Assembly (NCBI GenBank): GCA_014238065.1
Contig: JABABU010000008.1
Span: 56,918 to 120,917 of the forward strand
Origin: Actinomycetota bacterium
GTDB taxonomy: Bacteria > Actinomycetota > Acidimicrobiia > Acidimicrobiales > Poriferisodalaceae
Reading direction: 5' to 3'
Length of the DNA: 64,000 bases
A model generated the notes under the pieces. That model made no database searches and was not told where the DNA came from. It worked only from the letters and a program-made list of their open reading frames with translations. Made by a program: the position numbers and the translations under genes. Positions 52,617 through 61,523 of the stretch are shown piece by piece. Position 1 is the stretch's first letter. Each line of letters begins with the position of its first letter.

Positions 52617-53435
52617 TCAGTCGAGGCCGATGGACCAGTCTGCGCGATAGATCTCGAGGTCGTTCTTGATGACGCTGCGATGCGTCACCAGACGTTCGCC
52701 CTTCTGCCAGTAGTGGAGGGTGACGGCTGCGTCCTCGTTGGTGGTCGAGTACGGGTTCACGTCGCCGAGTGCCAGCGCGATCTGCATCGAGGTGCTCGAG
52801 GAGGTCATGGCAATCGTTCCGCCGAACGATGCCTGGATCGAACTGTGCAGGTGTCCGCACACGACAGCGCCGATCTGAGAATGGCGAGCCACCACAGCCT
52901 CCAATGCGTCCGGGTCTTCAAGACCAGAACGATCCATCCAGTCGATGCCAGTGACGAACGGGGGGTGGTGAATCATCAACAGCGTTGGTGCTCCTGGCCG
53001 AAGCGACAGTGTCTCTTCGAGCCACATCAGCTGCGAATCAGTCAACCTCCCACCGTGTTCGCCAGGGATCGACGTGTCGAGCGCAACGAGCCTGATCTGG
53101 TGTCGATCGACGACGTAATCAATCGTCGGGGCACCTGGAGCCGGCATCTCTGGGATGTGAGCGAAGGCTTCTGTGATGCCGCTGACGCTGTCATGGTTGC
53201 CGGCGATGACGTAGTACGGCATGGAGAGAGCCGACAGGATCTCGGCGCACACCTGGTATTCGGCTGAGCTGCCGTTTTCGACGAGATCGCCGGTGACGAT
53301 GGCGACGTCAGGAACTGGGTCGAGCCTGTTGACGTGGGCCACCGCATCGGAAAGACGGTTGTTCGTGTCAAAACGGCCATATTGCAGCTCGCCGCGATCG
53401 ACGACGTGAGTATCGGTCAATTGGACGATCAGCAC
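52617..53435 (-). CDS. Metallophosphoesterase (CpdA/Icc-like phosphodiesterase)
   Basis: A 272-residue calcineurin-like phosphoesterase. The five metal motifs are complete: QLTDTHV, VTGDLVENG, IAGNHDS, LLMIHHPPF and VVCGHLHS. The order and spacing match class III cyclic nucleotide phosphodiesterases such as CpdA and Rv0805. The substrate could be cAMP, 2',3'-cyclic nucleotides or another phosphodiester. Start is at 53435; downstream of the deaminase gene on the same strand by 8 bases, so possibly one operon. Confidence 0.87.
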   Translation of the reverse strand: MLIVQLTDTHVVDRGELQYGRFDTNNRLSDAVAHVNRLDPVPDVAIVTGDLVENGSSAEYQVCAEILSALSMPYYVIAGNHDSVSGITEAFAHIPEMPAPGAPTIDYVVDRHQIRLVALDTSIPGEHGGRLTDSQLMWLEETLSLRPGAPTLLMIHHPPFVTGIDWMDRSGLEDPDALEAVVARHSQIGAVVCGHLHSSIQASFGGTIAMTSSSTSMQIALALGDVNPYSTTNEDAAVTLHYWQKGERLVTHRSVIKNDLEIYRADWSIGLD

Positions 53436-53443
53436 ATACAGAC

Positions 53444-54811
53444 CTAACGGTTGAGTCTGGACTGTATTCCAGCCCTGGAGAACAGCTCGGCAGCAGCATC
53501 AGTTGCTTCGTCGAGTAGCGCCTCCAGGTCGAGTCCTGGAATCGCTCCGTCCTTCACGACGAGACTGCCGTCGATCATGACGTGCACGACGTCTTGAGGT
53601 GTTGCGCAGAAGACGAGCGCTGAGGCCACGCTGTGCACCGGCGCGATGTGCGGCGATCGCAGGTCGACGAACGTGAGGTCGGCGCGCCGGCCTGTTTCGA
53701 TCGATCCGAGGTCACCGCTCCTCGCGAGCGCAGCCGCACCGCCCCTGCATGCCATCGCGAGCGCATCTTCTGGCTGGAGGACCATGGCCTCCAGGTGATG
53801 CACCTTCTGGAGGAGGATCGACGCCTTCATCGCCTCGAACATGTCTTGGCGGTTGTTGCTTCCTGGACCGTCGGATGCGAGAGCGACGGTGACGCCTGCT
53901 GCAAGCATTTCCGGAATCCGGGGGACGCCCGAGGCGAGGTACATGTTGGAGACAGGACAGTGAACGACGATCGAACCGGTCTGCGCGATGATGTCGATCT
54001 CTTCGTCGTCCAGCCAAACGCTGTGCACCAGTTGCGCATCGGGCCCGAGGGCTCCGAGGTCTCGTAGCCACGGGACATGACGAACCCCGCGTTCTTCGAG
54101 GCTCATGTCGACCTCGACCGCGGTCTCAGCGCAATGGTGGTGCGTGCCGCGACCCCAGGCCCGCGTCTCGTCGATCACCCGACGCATCGCTTCATCGGAG
54201 CAACCCCACGGGATGAGAGGCCCGATCTCCACGTTGATGAGGCCGTGGTTGGCGCCATCCCATTCAGCGTGGAGTGAACGGCACCGAGAGATGATCTCAT
54301 CTGCAGTTTCGGTGAGGGCCTCATGATAATTCCTGTCGGCCCATCCGCGAGCAAGCACGAACCTCACGCCGAGATCGTCGGCTGCCCGGCACACGGCTTC
54401 GCTCGTGAGCGGATCGGCATGGACATATTGATGGTCGACGATGCTGGTCGCTCCGCCGAGCAGGTTCTCGACGATGCCGATCTTGGCTGCCAGATAGGCC
54501 GTTTCGGCGTCGAGATGTGAGGCTCCGGGCCAGATGCAGTCCTTGAGCCATTCGAGCAGCGGCTTGTCGTCGGCGAGGCCCCTGAAGAAGGCCTGGAAAA
54601 GATGCGTGTGAGCGTTCACCATTCCAGGCATCACGGCCATGCCTGAGCAGTCGATGCTGCTTTCGGCTCTCCCGATGACTGCTGCGCTGGGCTGGCCTGG
54701 ACCAAGCGAATCGATGAAGTTGTCCTCGATCAGGATCCAACCAGGGTCGATCACGTCATCGGCGCCGTTCACGGTGACGATGGCTGCATTCACGACGAGC
54801 GTGGTGGTCAT
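53444..54811 (-). CDS. 8-oxoguanine deaminase/atrazine chlorohydrolase-type amidohydrolase
   Basis: A 455-residue amidohydrolase of the TRZ/ATZ deaminase group. NAHTHLFQAFFRGLADD is the HxH motif with the loop of 8-oxoguanine deaminases. THHHCAE, VHSVWLDDEEI and VHCPVSNMYLASG follow, and ASDGPGSNNRQDMFEAMK carries the late Asp. SIETGRRADLTFVDL closes the beta domain. It probably deaminates a purine or triazine-like ring. Lies 16 bases downstream of an EamA transporter gene, which could import or export its substrate or product. Confidence 0.87.
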   Translation of the reverse strand: MTTTLVVNAAIVTVNGADDVIDPGWILIEDNFIDSLGPGQPSAAVIGRAESSIDCSGMAVMPGMVNAHTHLFQAFFRGLADDKPLLEWLKDCIWPGASHLDAETAYLAAKIGIVENLLGGATSIVDHQYVHADPLTSEAVCRAADDLGVRFVLARGWADRNYHEALTETADEIISRCRSLHAEWDGANHGLINVEIGPLIPWGCSDEAMRRVIDETRAWGRGTHHHCAETAVEVDMSLEERGVRHVPWLRDLGALGPDAQLVHSVWLDDEEIDIIAQTGSIVVHCPVSNMYLASGVPRIPEMLAAGVTVALASDGPGSNNRQDMFEAMKASILLQKVHHLEAMVLQPEDALAMACRGGAAALARSGDLGSIETGRRADLTFVDLRSPHIAPVHSVASALVFCATPQDVVHVMIDGSLVVKDGAIPGLDLEALLDEATDAAAELFSRAGIQSRLNR

Positions 54812-54827
54812 CGATTCTGTCCAGTTG

Positions 54828-55709
54828 TCATTGGGTTAATCCGATCAGTGTGCCACCGGCAACGATCAGCATCAGAGCGACAACGACCCTGTACGTGCGC
54901 TCCCGCTTACCGAAGAAGATGGCAGAGAGCACGACAACCGTGATGACTTGCGCGCCGTTGTTGATGGGGGCAACGGTGCCGACCTCGCCGCGTGACAGCG
55001 ATTCGAGTAGAGCGGGAAGCGCACATCCGACGACGAGACCCGACCACGCCATCGAGGGAAGCGTCGTTCTGATCTCGCTCACCAAGGCGCGAGTTCTGAA
55101 CAGGGTGATGATCAACAGAGCCACGGATCCTGCGCCGAGGACAATGACGGCCGCCCATGCGACATCGAGGTCGACGCCGCTGGTGTAGTGCCGCGCAATG
55201 ACGTCTCTGACGCCGAACGCGATGGCAGTCAACGCTGCGTACGCGACACCGAGGCGGCGAAGACTCTCCGCGACGGGAGAACCTTTCTCCCACGACAGCA
55301 GTATGCCTCCGGCCACCGTCGCGACTGTCCCGATGATGATTGGGGCTCGCCATCCCTCGTCGAGAAACAAGATCGCAAGCACCACCGCGAACATCGGGGC
55401 GGTGCCGATGAGCACGCCGGCGCGCGCAGACCCGATGGTCCTGATAGAGGCCATGAAGACGACCTGCGCTGCTCCCGGGGCAATAGCTCCGACGATCGCG
55501 AACCGGGCGATGTTCGCGGCGGTGATTCCGGCTGTGTCCGCCCCTGAGATGAGAGCGAACACGGCGGCAACGAGTGTCGCGCCTGCGATCGAAACCAGTG
55601 CCCCGACATCGCTCGCTGCTCCTGTCTTGGCCAACGACCATCTTGCGATGACCATGTTGAGGCCCCACATCGTTCCGCTGAAGAGCGAGAGCGTGATCGC
55701 GAGATCCAT
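54828..55709 (-). CDS. EamA/DMT-family transporter
   Basis: A 293-residue membrane protein with ten predicted hydrophobic segments in two EamA repeats. The first repeat begins LFSGTMWGLNMVIARWSLA and the second GVRDVIARHYT. The drug/metabolite transporter superfamily moves small metabolites across the cytoplasmic membrane. It lies upstream of the deaminase and phosphodiesterase genes on the same strand; purine-like compounds are a reasonable guess as cargo. Confidence 0.86.
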   Translation of the reverse strand: MDLAITLSLFSGTMWGLNMVIARWSLAKTGAASDVGALVSIAGATLVAAVFALISGADTAGITAANIARFAIVGAIAPGAAQVVFMASIRTIGSARAGVLIGTAPMFAVVLAILFLDEGWRAPIIIGTVATVAGGILLSWEKGSPVAESLRRLGVAYAALTAIAFGVRDVIARHYTSGVDLDVAWAAVIVLGAGSVALLIITLFRTRALVSEIRTTLPSMAWSGLVVGCALPALLESLSRGEVGTVAPINNGAQVITVVVLSAIFFGKRERTYRVVVALMLIVAGGTLIGLTQ

Positions 55710-55757
55710 CAGGGGTGGTCCATCGAAGAGATCAGCGCGATTCGTGCCCGGCCCGCT

Positions 55758-56909
55758 TCACGCGAGCTGCGGCAGCACTTCCTCTGCGAGGCGTGCCATC
55801 TGATGCTCGGCCTTTGCGTAGGTGTCGCCGGCCATGACAGGGAAGACGACCAGGTTCTCGACACCCATGTCATCTCGGAAGCCTGCGATGTGTTCGGCGA
55901 CATCGTCCGGCGAGCCGACAATGCAGGTCCGCTGCTCGATCGACTGTTCGAGTGTCGGGATCAGACCGGCAGGTGCCGGTTTGCCGTCGTCGCCCATGTA
56001 TCCGGCGCTCCAGCCATACGGGCCGAGAAACTTCCAGAACTCATCGTGACCGGGGCGGACCGATTCGACGGCCTCTTCATAGGTGTCCTCGACGCATGTG
56101 GTGAGCACGAGCGTTCGTTTCTCGCCGGGCGCCAACTCCTCGCCGTGCTCGTCAGCGTAGAACTCGGCGAACTTCTCCCACCACTGGCGCATGAACACGT
56201 GGTTTTTGTTCCAGAACACGCCACCCCAGCCGCTGCGTGGGACGGCTTCGAGTGAAGGTGGTGACGTGATGGCTTGCCATGTTTCATACGGATGCAGCGG
56301 CCTCGGGACGAGCGTGAGCTTGTCGACGAAGCCGCCCCTGTCGGGGATACCGGCTGGCGGAAAGTCGTACACCTCGCCATGGAAGCTGAACTGCTCGTTG
56401 TTCAGGCTCAGATTGATGACCTGCATGCCCTCATCGAACATCGCCCGGTTCCTGCGATCGGCATCGGCCTGATCAGGATTGTCGTGACTGCCGACGGCCG
56501 ACCCGAGAACCTGCGATTCACGGGGGACTGTGCCTCTGCCAACGCCGAGGATGCCGCGGCCACCTGAGATGTTGTGGAGGGTGGCGAAGTCCTCCGCGAA
56601 GCGGAGCGGATGCCACTGCGGGGTGATGTTGAACATCATCCCGATGCGGATTCGCTTGGCTCGCTCGGCCAGGATCGCTCCGAGGAGCAAGCCGTTCGGC
56701 ACGACCTCGTATGCCTCATGCTGGAAGTGGTGCTCGGTGAGCCAGAACGAGTCGTAGCCGAGCCGATCGGCGGCAACGCCGGCTTCGAGAATCTGCTCGG
56801 TTGCCCGCCACATCTCGGCATTCGTCGAGCGCCGATCGAGGGGATTGGGAGATCCGGCTCCCGCGTCGTCCATCTCGACCCCACCAAACAAGAACACACC
56901 CGTGCGCAT
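55758..56909 (-). CDS. LLM-class flavin-dependent monooxygenase
   Basis: A 383-residue bacterial-luciferase-type monooxygenase. ILEAGVAADRLGYDSFWLTEHHFQHEAYE, with the EHHF signature of LuxA-type enzymes, is in the first 70 residues. GMMFNITPQWHPLRFAEDFATL, GRGILGVGRGTVPRES and FSFHGEVYDFPPAGIP follow. It should use FMNH2 and O2. Different subgroup from the Mer-like genes. ATG 56909 is preferred over an in-frame start at 56963. It is on the same strand as UbiD, 76 bases apart. Confidence 0.87.
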   Translation of the reverse strand: MRTGVFLFGGVEMDDAGAGSPNPLDRRSTNAEMWRATEQILEAGVAADRLGYDSFWLTEHHFQHEAYEVVPNGLLLGAILAERAKRIRIGMMFNITPQWHPLRFAEDFATLHNISGGRGILGVGRGTVPRESQVLGSAVGSHDNPDQADADRRNRAMFDEGMQVINLSLNNEQFSFHGEVYDFPPAGIPDRGGFVDKLTLVPRPLHPYETWQAITSPPSLEAVPRSGWGGVFWNKNHVFMRQWWEKFAEFYADEHGEELAPGEKRTLVLTTCVEDTYEEAVESVRPGHDEFWKFLGPYGWSAGYMGDDGKPAPAGLIPTLEQSIEQRTCIVGSPDDVAEHIAGFRDDMGVENLVVFPVMAGDTYAKAEHQMARLAEEVLPQLA

Positions 56910-56985
56910 CAGTCGCCTCCTCGCGGCGATCCTAGGCCGAGGCGGCGCGCGCCCCTGAAACAAGGGTCAGACCTTTGTTATTTGC

Positions 56986-58329
56986 TCATCGGAGGTAGTC
57001 GGTGAGGTTCACAGCTGCGTAGCTGACTCGTTCGCCATACTCGCGTCGCTCCCGTTTGTACGTGGCATCGATGCCGACCTTCGAGCTCACGCCGCGTTGA
57101 TCGGCTGTCGGGTCCATCTCGTGGCCTTGAGAGCCAGACACCGTGAAGATGTCGTCGTCCCAGTGCACCCGATTGGTGAGGGCCCATTGCACTTCCGACG
57201 CTTCGTACATGTCGATGTCTCTGTCGACGACGATCACGTTGCGGATGTTGATGTGAGCAGCCATCGCTGCCATCGCAAGGTTCTTAGCCGTCCCCGGATT
57301 GTCGCGTTCGATCTGGATGACGGCGAGAAATCCGTTCCCGTACGGCGGGATGTGGATGTCGGCGTCGGGGTCGAGGTGGCGAATGAATCGACGCAGGAGC
57401 GGCTCGCGAGGCAGCACATTGCCGATGTAGATGTGCTCGTACCAGCCGGGAATGATCGTCTGGTAGATCGGATCGTCGCGCCACGAGACACAGGTGACTT
57501 CCACCGTTGGGCTGTTCCAGGGTTCACCGTGGTAGCCATGGAATTCGGCGAGCGGACCTTCTGGAGCCCGATTCGCGGGAAGGATGTGCCCCTCGATCAC
57601 GATTTCTGCCGCGGCAGGAATGTCGATGTCGACGGTCGTGCCGCGGCACACTTCGATCCCGGAGCCTCGGATCGCACCAGCGATGAGCAGTTCGTCAACC
57701 GGTGTTTTCACGCCGGCCGCGATCATGATTGCTGGATCGAGGCCGATCGCGAGCGCAACGGGAAACGGGTCATCCGGGTTCTCTCGTGACTTCCAGAACG
57801 TTCCGACGTCGCGCCACTCGTTGGTGTTGAAGCCGAAGGTCCTTGGGCCCATTCTGAGCATTCGGTTGTAAGAGAGGTTTCCCCGGCCGCCGATGGGATC
57901 CTTGGTGACGGTGACGGCGCCGGTGATGAACGCTCCACCGTCGCCACGAGAATGAGTGGGAATCGGCAGTGTGGTCACATCGATGTCGTCGCCGGTGATC
58001 TGATTGGCAAGCCACGCCGCGGACTCGGTACGCACCGGGGCAACACCATTCTCTGGTTCGAGCACCCGGCCCATGACGTCGATGATTTCGTCATGGTCAC
58101 ACCCGAGCGCGATGGCTGCTCTGCGGTGAGATGCAACCGCACCGGAGAAGATCGGCCAAGGGCTGCCCTCGACTGCGGTGAAGTAGCCAGCCCCGGTGTC
58201 GGTCCGTTCGAGCGCGGCAGCGACGTCGGCCAACTCGTGCTCGATGGAGACTGACGTGTCGACTCGAGCGAGCTGGCCGGCTGCGGTGAGTGCTTCGATG
58301 TAGCTGCGGAGGTCGTTCACTGGCACCAT
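56986..58329 (-). CDS. UbiD-family prenyl-FMN decarboxylase
   Basis: A 447-residue UbiD-type (de)carboxylase. VNDLRSYIEALTAAGQL begins the N-terminal domain. GNLSYNRMLRMGPRTFGFN and the acidic/Arg pair region GHILPANRAPEGPLAEFHGYHG are the prenylated-FMN and catalytic parts. VIVVDRDIDMYEASEVQWALTNR and the C-terminal KVGIDATYKRERREYGERV are typical. It needs prFMN from UbiX, not visible here. It decarboxylates aromatic, heteroaromatic or unsaturated acids. Divergent from the ABC importer operon over 230 bases in which no clear motif was seen. Confidence 0.88.
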   Translation of the reverse strand: MVPVNDLRSYIEALTAAGQLARVDTSVSIEHELADVAAALERTDTGAGYFTAVEGSPWPIFSGAVASHRRAAIALGCDHDEIIDVMGRVLEPENGVAPVRTESAAWLANQITGDDIDVTTLPIPTHSRGDGGAFITGAVTVTKDPIGGRGNLSYNRMLRMGPRTFGFNTNEWRDVGTFWKSRENPDDPFPVALAIGLDPAIMIAAGVKTPVDELLIAGAIRGSGIEVCRGTTVDIDIPAAAEIVIEGHILPANRAPEGPLAEFHGYHGEPWNSPTVEVTCVSWRDDPIYQTIIPGWYEHIYIGNVLPREPLLRRFIRHLDPDADIHIPPYGNGFLAVIQIERDNPGTAKNLAMAAMAAHINIRNVIVVDRDIDMYEASEVQWALTNRVHWDDDIFTVSGSQGHEMDPTADQRGVSSKVGIDATYKRERREYGERVSYAAVNLTDYLR

Positions 58330-58559
58330 GCGCGGAAGTCTACGCATCGCCGTGCAGTGGCCCCTGGTCTGCCGTTGCTCGCGCTTCCGTTGATTGGTTA
58401 AAGGAGTTGTACGTCGATCCACCGAAGGGCCGAGCAGGCGCTCGAAGGGACCGAACGTGATCTCGCGTCTCTCTGATGTCGCCATCAGCACTCGTCGCGT
58501 GAAATGATGATCGACGCCACACTCCCAATCAGAGGTTTGTCCCCGATGGATCGCAGATT

Positions 58560-59297
58560 ATGACGGCGAACACGTTGTCGTTCAATGACATCTCGCACGT
58601 GTTTCCCGATGGCACCCACACGCTCGATCACGTGAGCTTCAGCCTTGACAAGGGCGAGTTCGTCACCGTGGTCGGTCCCTCTGGCTGCGGCAAGTCGACG
58701 CTTCTGAGGATTGCCTCCGGCCTCCTTGACCCGTCCGGGGGCACAGTCGATGTCGATCGTGATCGGCTCGGTTATGTCTTCCAGGACGCGACGCTGCTGC
58801 CATGGCGCACGGTCCAGGCGAACGTCGAGCTGCTGGCCGAGCTCCACGATATCGACAAGGCCGAGCGCGTCAGGCTGGCAAACAACGCCATCGAACTCGT
58901 CGGTCTTTCCGGGTTCGAGGGGCACTATCCGAAATCGCTCTCTGGCGGAATGAAGATGCGCGCCTCGCTGGCACGCACCCTCACACTCAGTCCACCGGTA
59001 TTCCTTTTCGACGAGCCGTTCGGCGCCGTCGACGAGATCACACGCGAGCACCTGAACGAGGAGACCCAGGCGCTGTTCCAGCGCGAAGGATTTGCGGGGT
59101 TGTTCATCACCCACTCGATCTCCGAGGCTGTCTTCATGTCGACAAGGGTGCTTGTCATGTCAGCACGCCCTGGACGGATCGTTGCCTCCTATGAGGTGCC
59201 GTTCGAATATCCCCGCGATCCGCAACTGCGTTTCAATCCGGAATTCGCCAAGTTGAGCGGTGAAATCTCGCTCTCCCTGAGAGGAGCGCACTCGTGA
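58560..59297 (+). CDS. ABC transporter ATP-binding protein (nitrate/sulfonate/taurine type)
   Basis: A 245-residue ATPase. VGPSGCGKSTLLR is Walker A, VFQDATLLPWRTV the Q-loop with the PWRTV of SsuB/TauB-like importers, LSGGMKMRASLARTL the signature and VFLFDEPFGAVDE Walker B, then FITHSISEAV. It powers uptake through the permease encoded next, whose GTG start overlaps this stop by 4 bases. First gene of a three-gene importer operon. Confidence 0.9.
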   Translation: MTANTLSFNDISHVFPDGTHTLDHVSFSLDKGEFVTVVGPSGCGKSTLLRIASGLLDPSGGTVDVDRDRLGYVFQDATLLPWRTVQANVELLAELHDIDKAERVRLANNAIELVGLSGFEGHYPKSLSGGMKMRASLARTLTLSPPVFLFDEPFGAVDEITREHLNEETQALFQREGFAGLFITHSISEAVFMSTRVLVMSARPGRIVASYEVPFEYPRDPQLRFNPEFAKLSGEISLSLRGAHS

Positions 59298-60151
59298 CAG
59301 GTATCGATGCTGCTGCAGACTCCATCGCGTCGACGGACGTCGAAGTGGTCGCCGCCACGACGAGCCGAGCCAGGACCATTGCCGCCTCGATCATTCCCCC
59401 GGTGCTGTTCGGTGCGCTCGTGATGGGACTCTGGTACTTCATCAGCTACGGGGTGCTCGATTCGAGCAGACAGTTTCTTCTGCGTCCGCCGCATCAAGTG
59501 ATCGATGTCGGGTTCCTCGACGGAAGCAACCGAAGTGAGCTCTTCGGAGGGCTGTGGTCCAGCACCCGGGTTGCGCTCTATGGCTTGATGATCTCGATCG
59601 GGCTCGGCTTTTTCATCGCCATCTTGATGTCGCAGGCCAAATTCATCGAACGAGCCGTCTTCCCGTTCATGGTGACGCTCCAGGCCATTCCGATTCTGGC
59701 CATCGTCCCGATGATCGGATTCTGGTTCGGGTTCGGTGGCACCTCTCGAGTCATCGTCTGCGTGATCATCTCGCTGTTCCCGATCATCGTGAACACGTTG
59801 TTTGGTCTGCAGTCCGCAGAACGCGAGATGCACGACCTGTTCACTTTGCACCATGCCGGCCGTTGGACGAGGCTTCGCAAGTTGATGTTTCCGAATGCGC
59901 TACCTGCGATTTTCGCCGGTCTTCGCATCTCGGCTGGGCTCGCCGTGATCGGTGCCATTGTCGGTGATTTCTTCTTCGGTCGCGGTGAAGCCGGTATCGG
60001 ACAGTTGCTCAGGAAATACGCAAACCAACTCCAGGGCGAAGAACTTCTGTCGGCGGTCATTCTCTCATCCGCGCTGGGCGTCACGGTGTTCCTCACCTTC
60101 GGAGTGCTACAGGACAAGGCCATCGGGCGCTGGTACTCCGAAGATTCCTGA
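59294..60151 (+). CDS. ABC transporter permease (nitrate/sulfonate/taurine type)
   Basis: A 285-residue membrane protein with about six hydrophobic helices. The cytoplasmic ATPase-contact loop is around FGLQSAEREMHDLFTLHHAGRWTRLRKLMFPNALPAIFAGLR, here spanning residues about 172-213. The order of segments fits SsuC/TauC-type permeases. It partners the ATPase encoded upstream and the binding protein encoded downstream. Confidence 0.9.
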   Translation: MTGIDAAADSIASTDVEVVAATTSRARTIAASIIPPVLFGALVMGLWYFISYGVLDSSRQFLLRPPHQVIDVGFLDGSNRSELFGGLWSSTRVALYGLMISIGLGFFIAILMSQAKFIERAVFPFMVTLQAIPILAIVPMIGFWFGFGGTSRVIVCVIISLFPIIVNTLFGLQSAEREMHDLFTLHHAGRWTRLRKLMFPNALPAIFAGLRISAGLAVIGAIVGDFFFGRGEAGIGQLLRKYANQLQGEELLSAVILSSALGVTVFLTFGVLQDKAIGRWYSEDS

Positions 60152-60227
60152 GCGGTCCCGAAGTCTGATCGCAGCGAAGGTTTAGATATCGACTACGGTC
60201 TGTGAATAGATTGACCTTGGAGGGATT

Positions 60228-61397
60228 ATGACCGGAAGCACGAAGCGCTCACTTCTAGCGCTCCTCATTTTTATTGGGCTCATCGCTGCAGCATGTGGCG
60301 ATTCGAGTGAGCCGGCAGCAACAACAGCTGCTGCGCCGGCGACGACTGAAGCACCTGCCGAGAGCATGTATAACCTGGCTGGTCACTGTCCCGATGTCGT
60401 GTCGATTCAGACCGACTGGTTCCCTGAAGCAGAGCACGGCGCGATGTACGAGATGGTCGGCGACGACTACACGATCGACGGCGAAGCTCAGATCACTTCT
60501 GGCTCACTCGTGATCGGCGGCGAAGACACCGGTGTCGACATCGAAGTGCGAGCTGGTGGACCAGCCATCGGTTTCGCCCCTGTTCGTAGCTATATGTACG
60601 CGAATCCTGGCGACATCGACTTCGGCTACGGCACCACCGACGCACTGGTTCTGGGCTATGAGGATGCTCCGATGCTTGCTGTCGCAGCTCCTCTCGAGAA
60701 GAACCCGCAGATCATCATGTGGGATCCAGAGACATACCCGGACGTGGAGACCATCGCCGATCTTCGCGACGCTGACGTGCTGGTTCAGGTCTTTGCCGGC
60801 GGTTCGTTCTCGGAGATCTTTGTTTCCGATGGCACGATGAACGCCAGCCAGATCGACCCGTCATACGACGGTTCACCTGCTCGTTTCATCGCTGAGGGCG
60901 GTGCCATTGCCCAGCAGGCTTTCGCGTCGGCTGAGCCGTACCAGTACCTCAACGTGTTCGAAGAATGGGGCAAAGAGGTCAAGTACCAGCTGATCCACGA
61001 CGCAGGCCTGGAGATGTACTCGCAGGCCTTCGCCATTCGCACCGGTGACAAGGCAGCCCTTGACGGATGCCTGCAGCGTCTCGTGCCGATCGTGCAGCAG
61101 GCCACCATCGACTATGCGCTGAACCCGGACAGGGCCAACGCGATCATCGTCGACGCGGTTGCGACCATCGACAGCTTCTGGGTCTATTCCTCAGAACTCG
61201 CAGCCTTCTCGGCGGCAGAGCAGCTGCGCATCGGTCTTGTCGGCAATGGTCCTGACAGCATCGTCGGCAACTTCGAGATGGCCCGGGTCCAGGGCGTGAT
61301 CGACCAGATGGACGCCGCAGGCATGGATGTTCCCGCTGGACTTGTTGCTGCCGACATCGTCACCAACGAGTACATCGACGACAGCATCGGCTTCTAG
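60228..61397 (+). CDS. ABC transporter substrate-binding lipoprotein
   Basis: A 389-residue lipoprotein. The signal peptide SLLALLIFIGLIAAACG carries a lipobox AAAC, so Cys24 is lipidated and the protein is held on the outer face of the membrane. A low-complexity linker (AATTAAAPATTEAPAE) follows. The mature part has the bilobal binding-protein look of SsuA/NMT1-like proteins (DALVLGYEDAPMLAVAA). TTGGAGGG is a strong ribosome site. A terminator follows the gene. The ligand is unknown; the neighbouring Rieske and deaminase genes suggest an aromatic or N-heterocyclic compound. Confidence 0.88.
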   Translation: MTGSTKRSLLALLIFIGLIAAACGDSSEPAATTAAAPATTEAPAESMYNLAGHCPDVVSIQTDWFPEAEHGAMYEMVGDDYTIDGEAQITSGSLVIGGEDTGVDIEVRAGGPAIGFAPVRSYMYANPGDIDFGYGTTDALVLGYEDAPMLAVAAPLEKNPQIIMWDPETYPDVETIADLRDADVLVQVFAGGSFSEIFVSDGTMNASQIDPSYDGSPARFIAEGGAIAQQAFASAEPYQYLNVFEEWGKEVKYQLIHDAGLEMYSQAFAIRTGDKAALDGCLQRLVPIVQQATIDYALNPDRANAIIVDAVATIDSFWVYSSELAAFSAAEQLRIGLVGNGPDSIVGNFEMARVQGVIDQMDAAGMDVPAGLVAADIVTNEYIDDSIGF

Positions 61398-61427
61398 TCA
61401 CCCGCACCTATTGAAACAATCGTGATT

Positions 61428-61465
61428 GTGGCGGCGCCCGAGGGCGCCGCCACTTCTCGTTTTCG
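61428..61465 (+). terminator. Rho-independent terminator after the ABC operon
   Basis: A perfect 12-base inverted repeat with arms GTGGCGGCGCCC and GGGCGCCGCCAC (61428-61439 and 61442-61453) is followed by a T-rich stretch TTCTCGTTTTC. It lies 30 bases after the binding-protein stop and before the Rieske gene, separating the two transcripts. Confidence 0.85.
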
Positions 61466-61523
61466 CTTTGCCCGCTCGGTGGACGATCATGGATGAACGA
61501 CAACCTATGAATGAGGAACTTGC

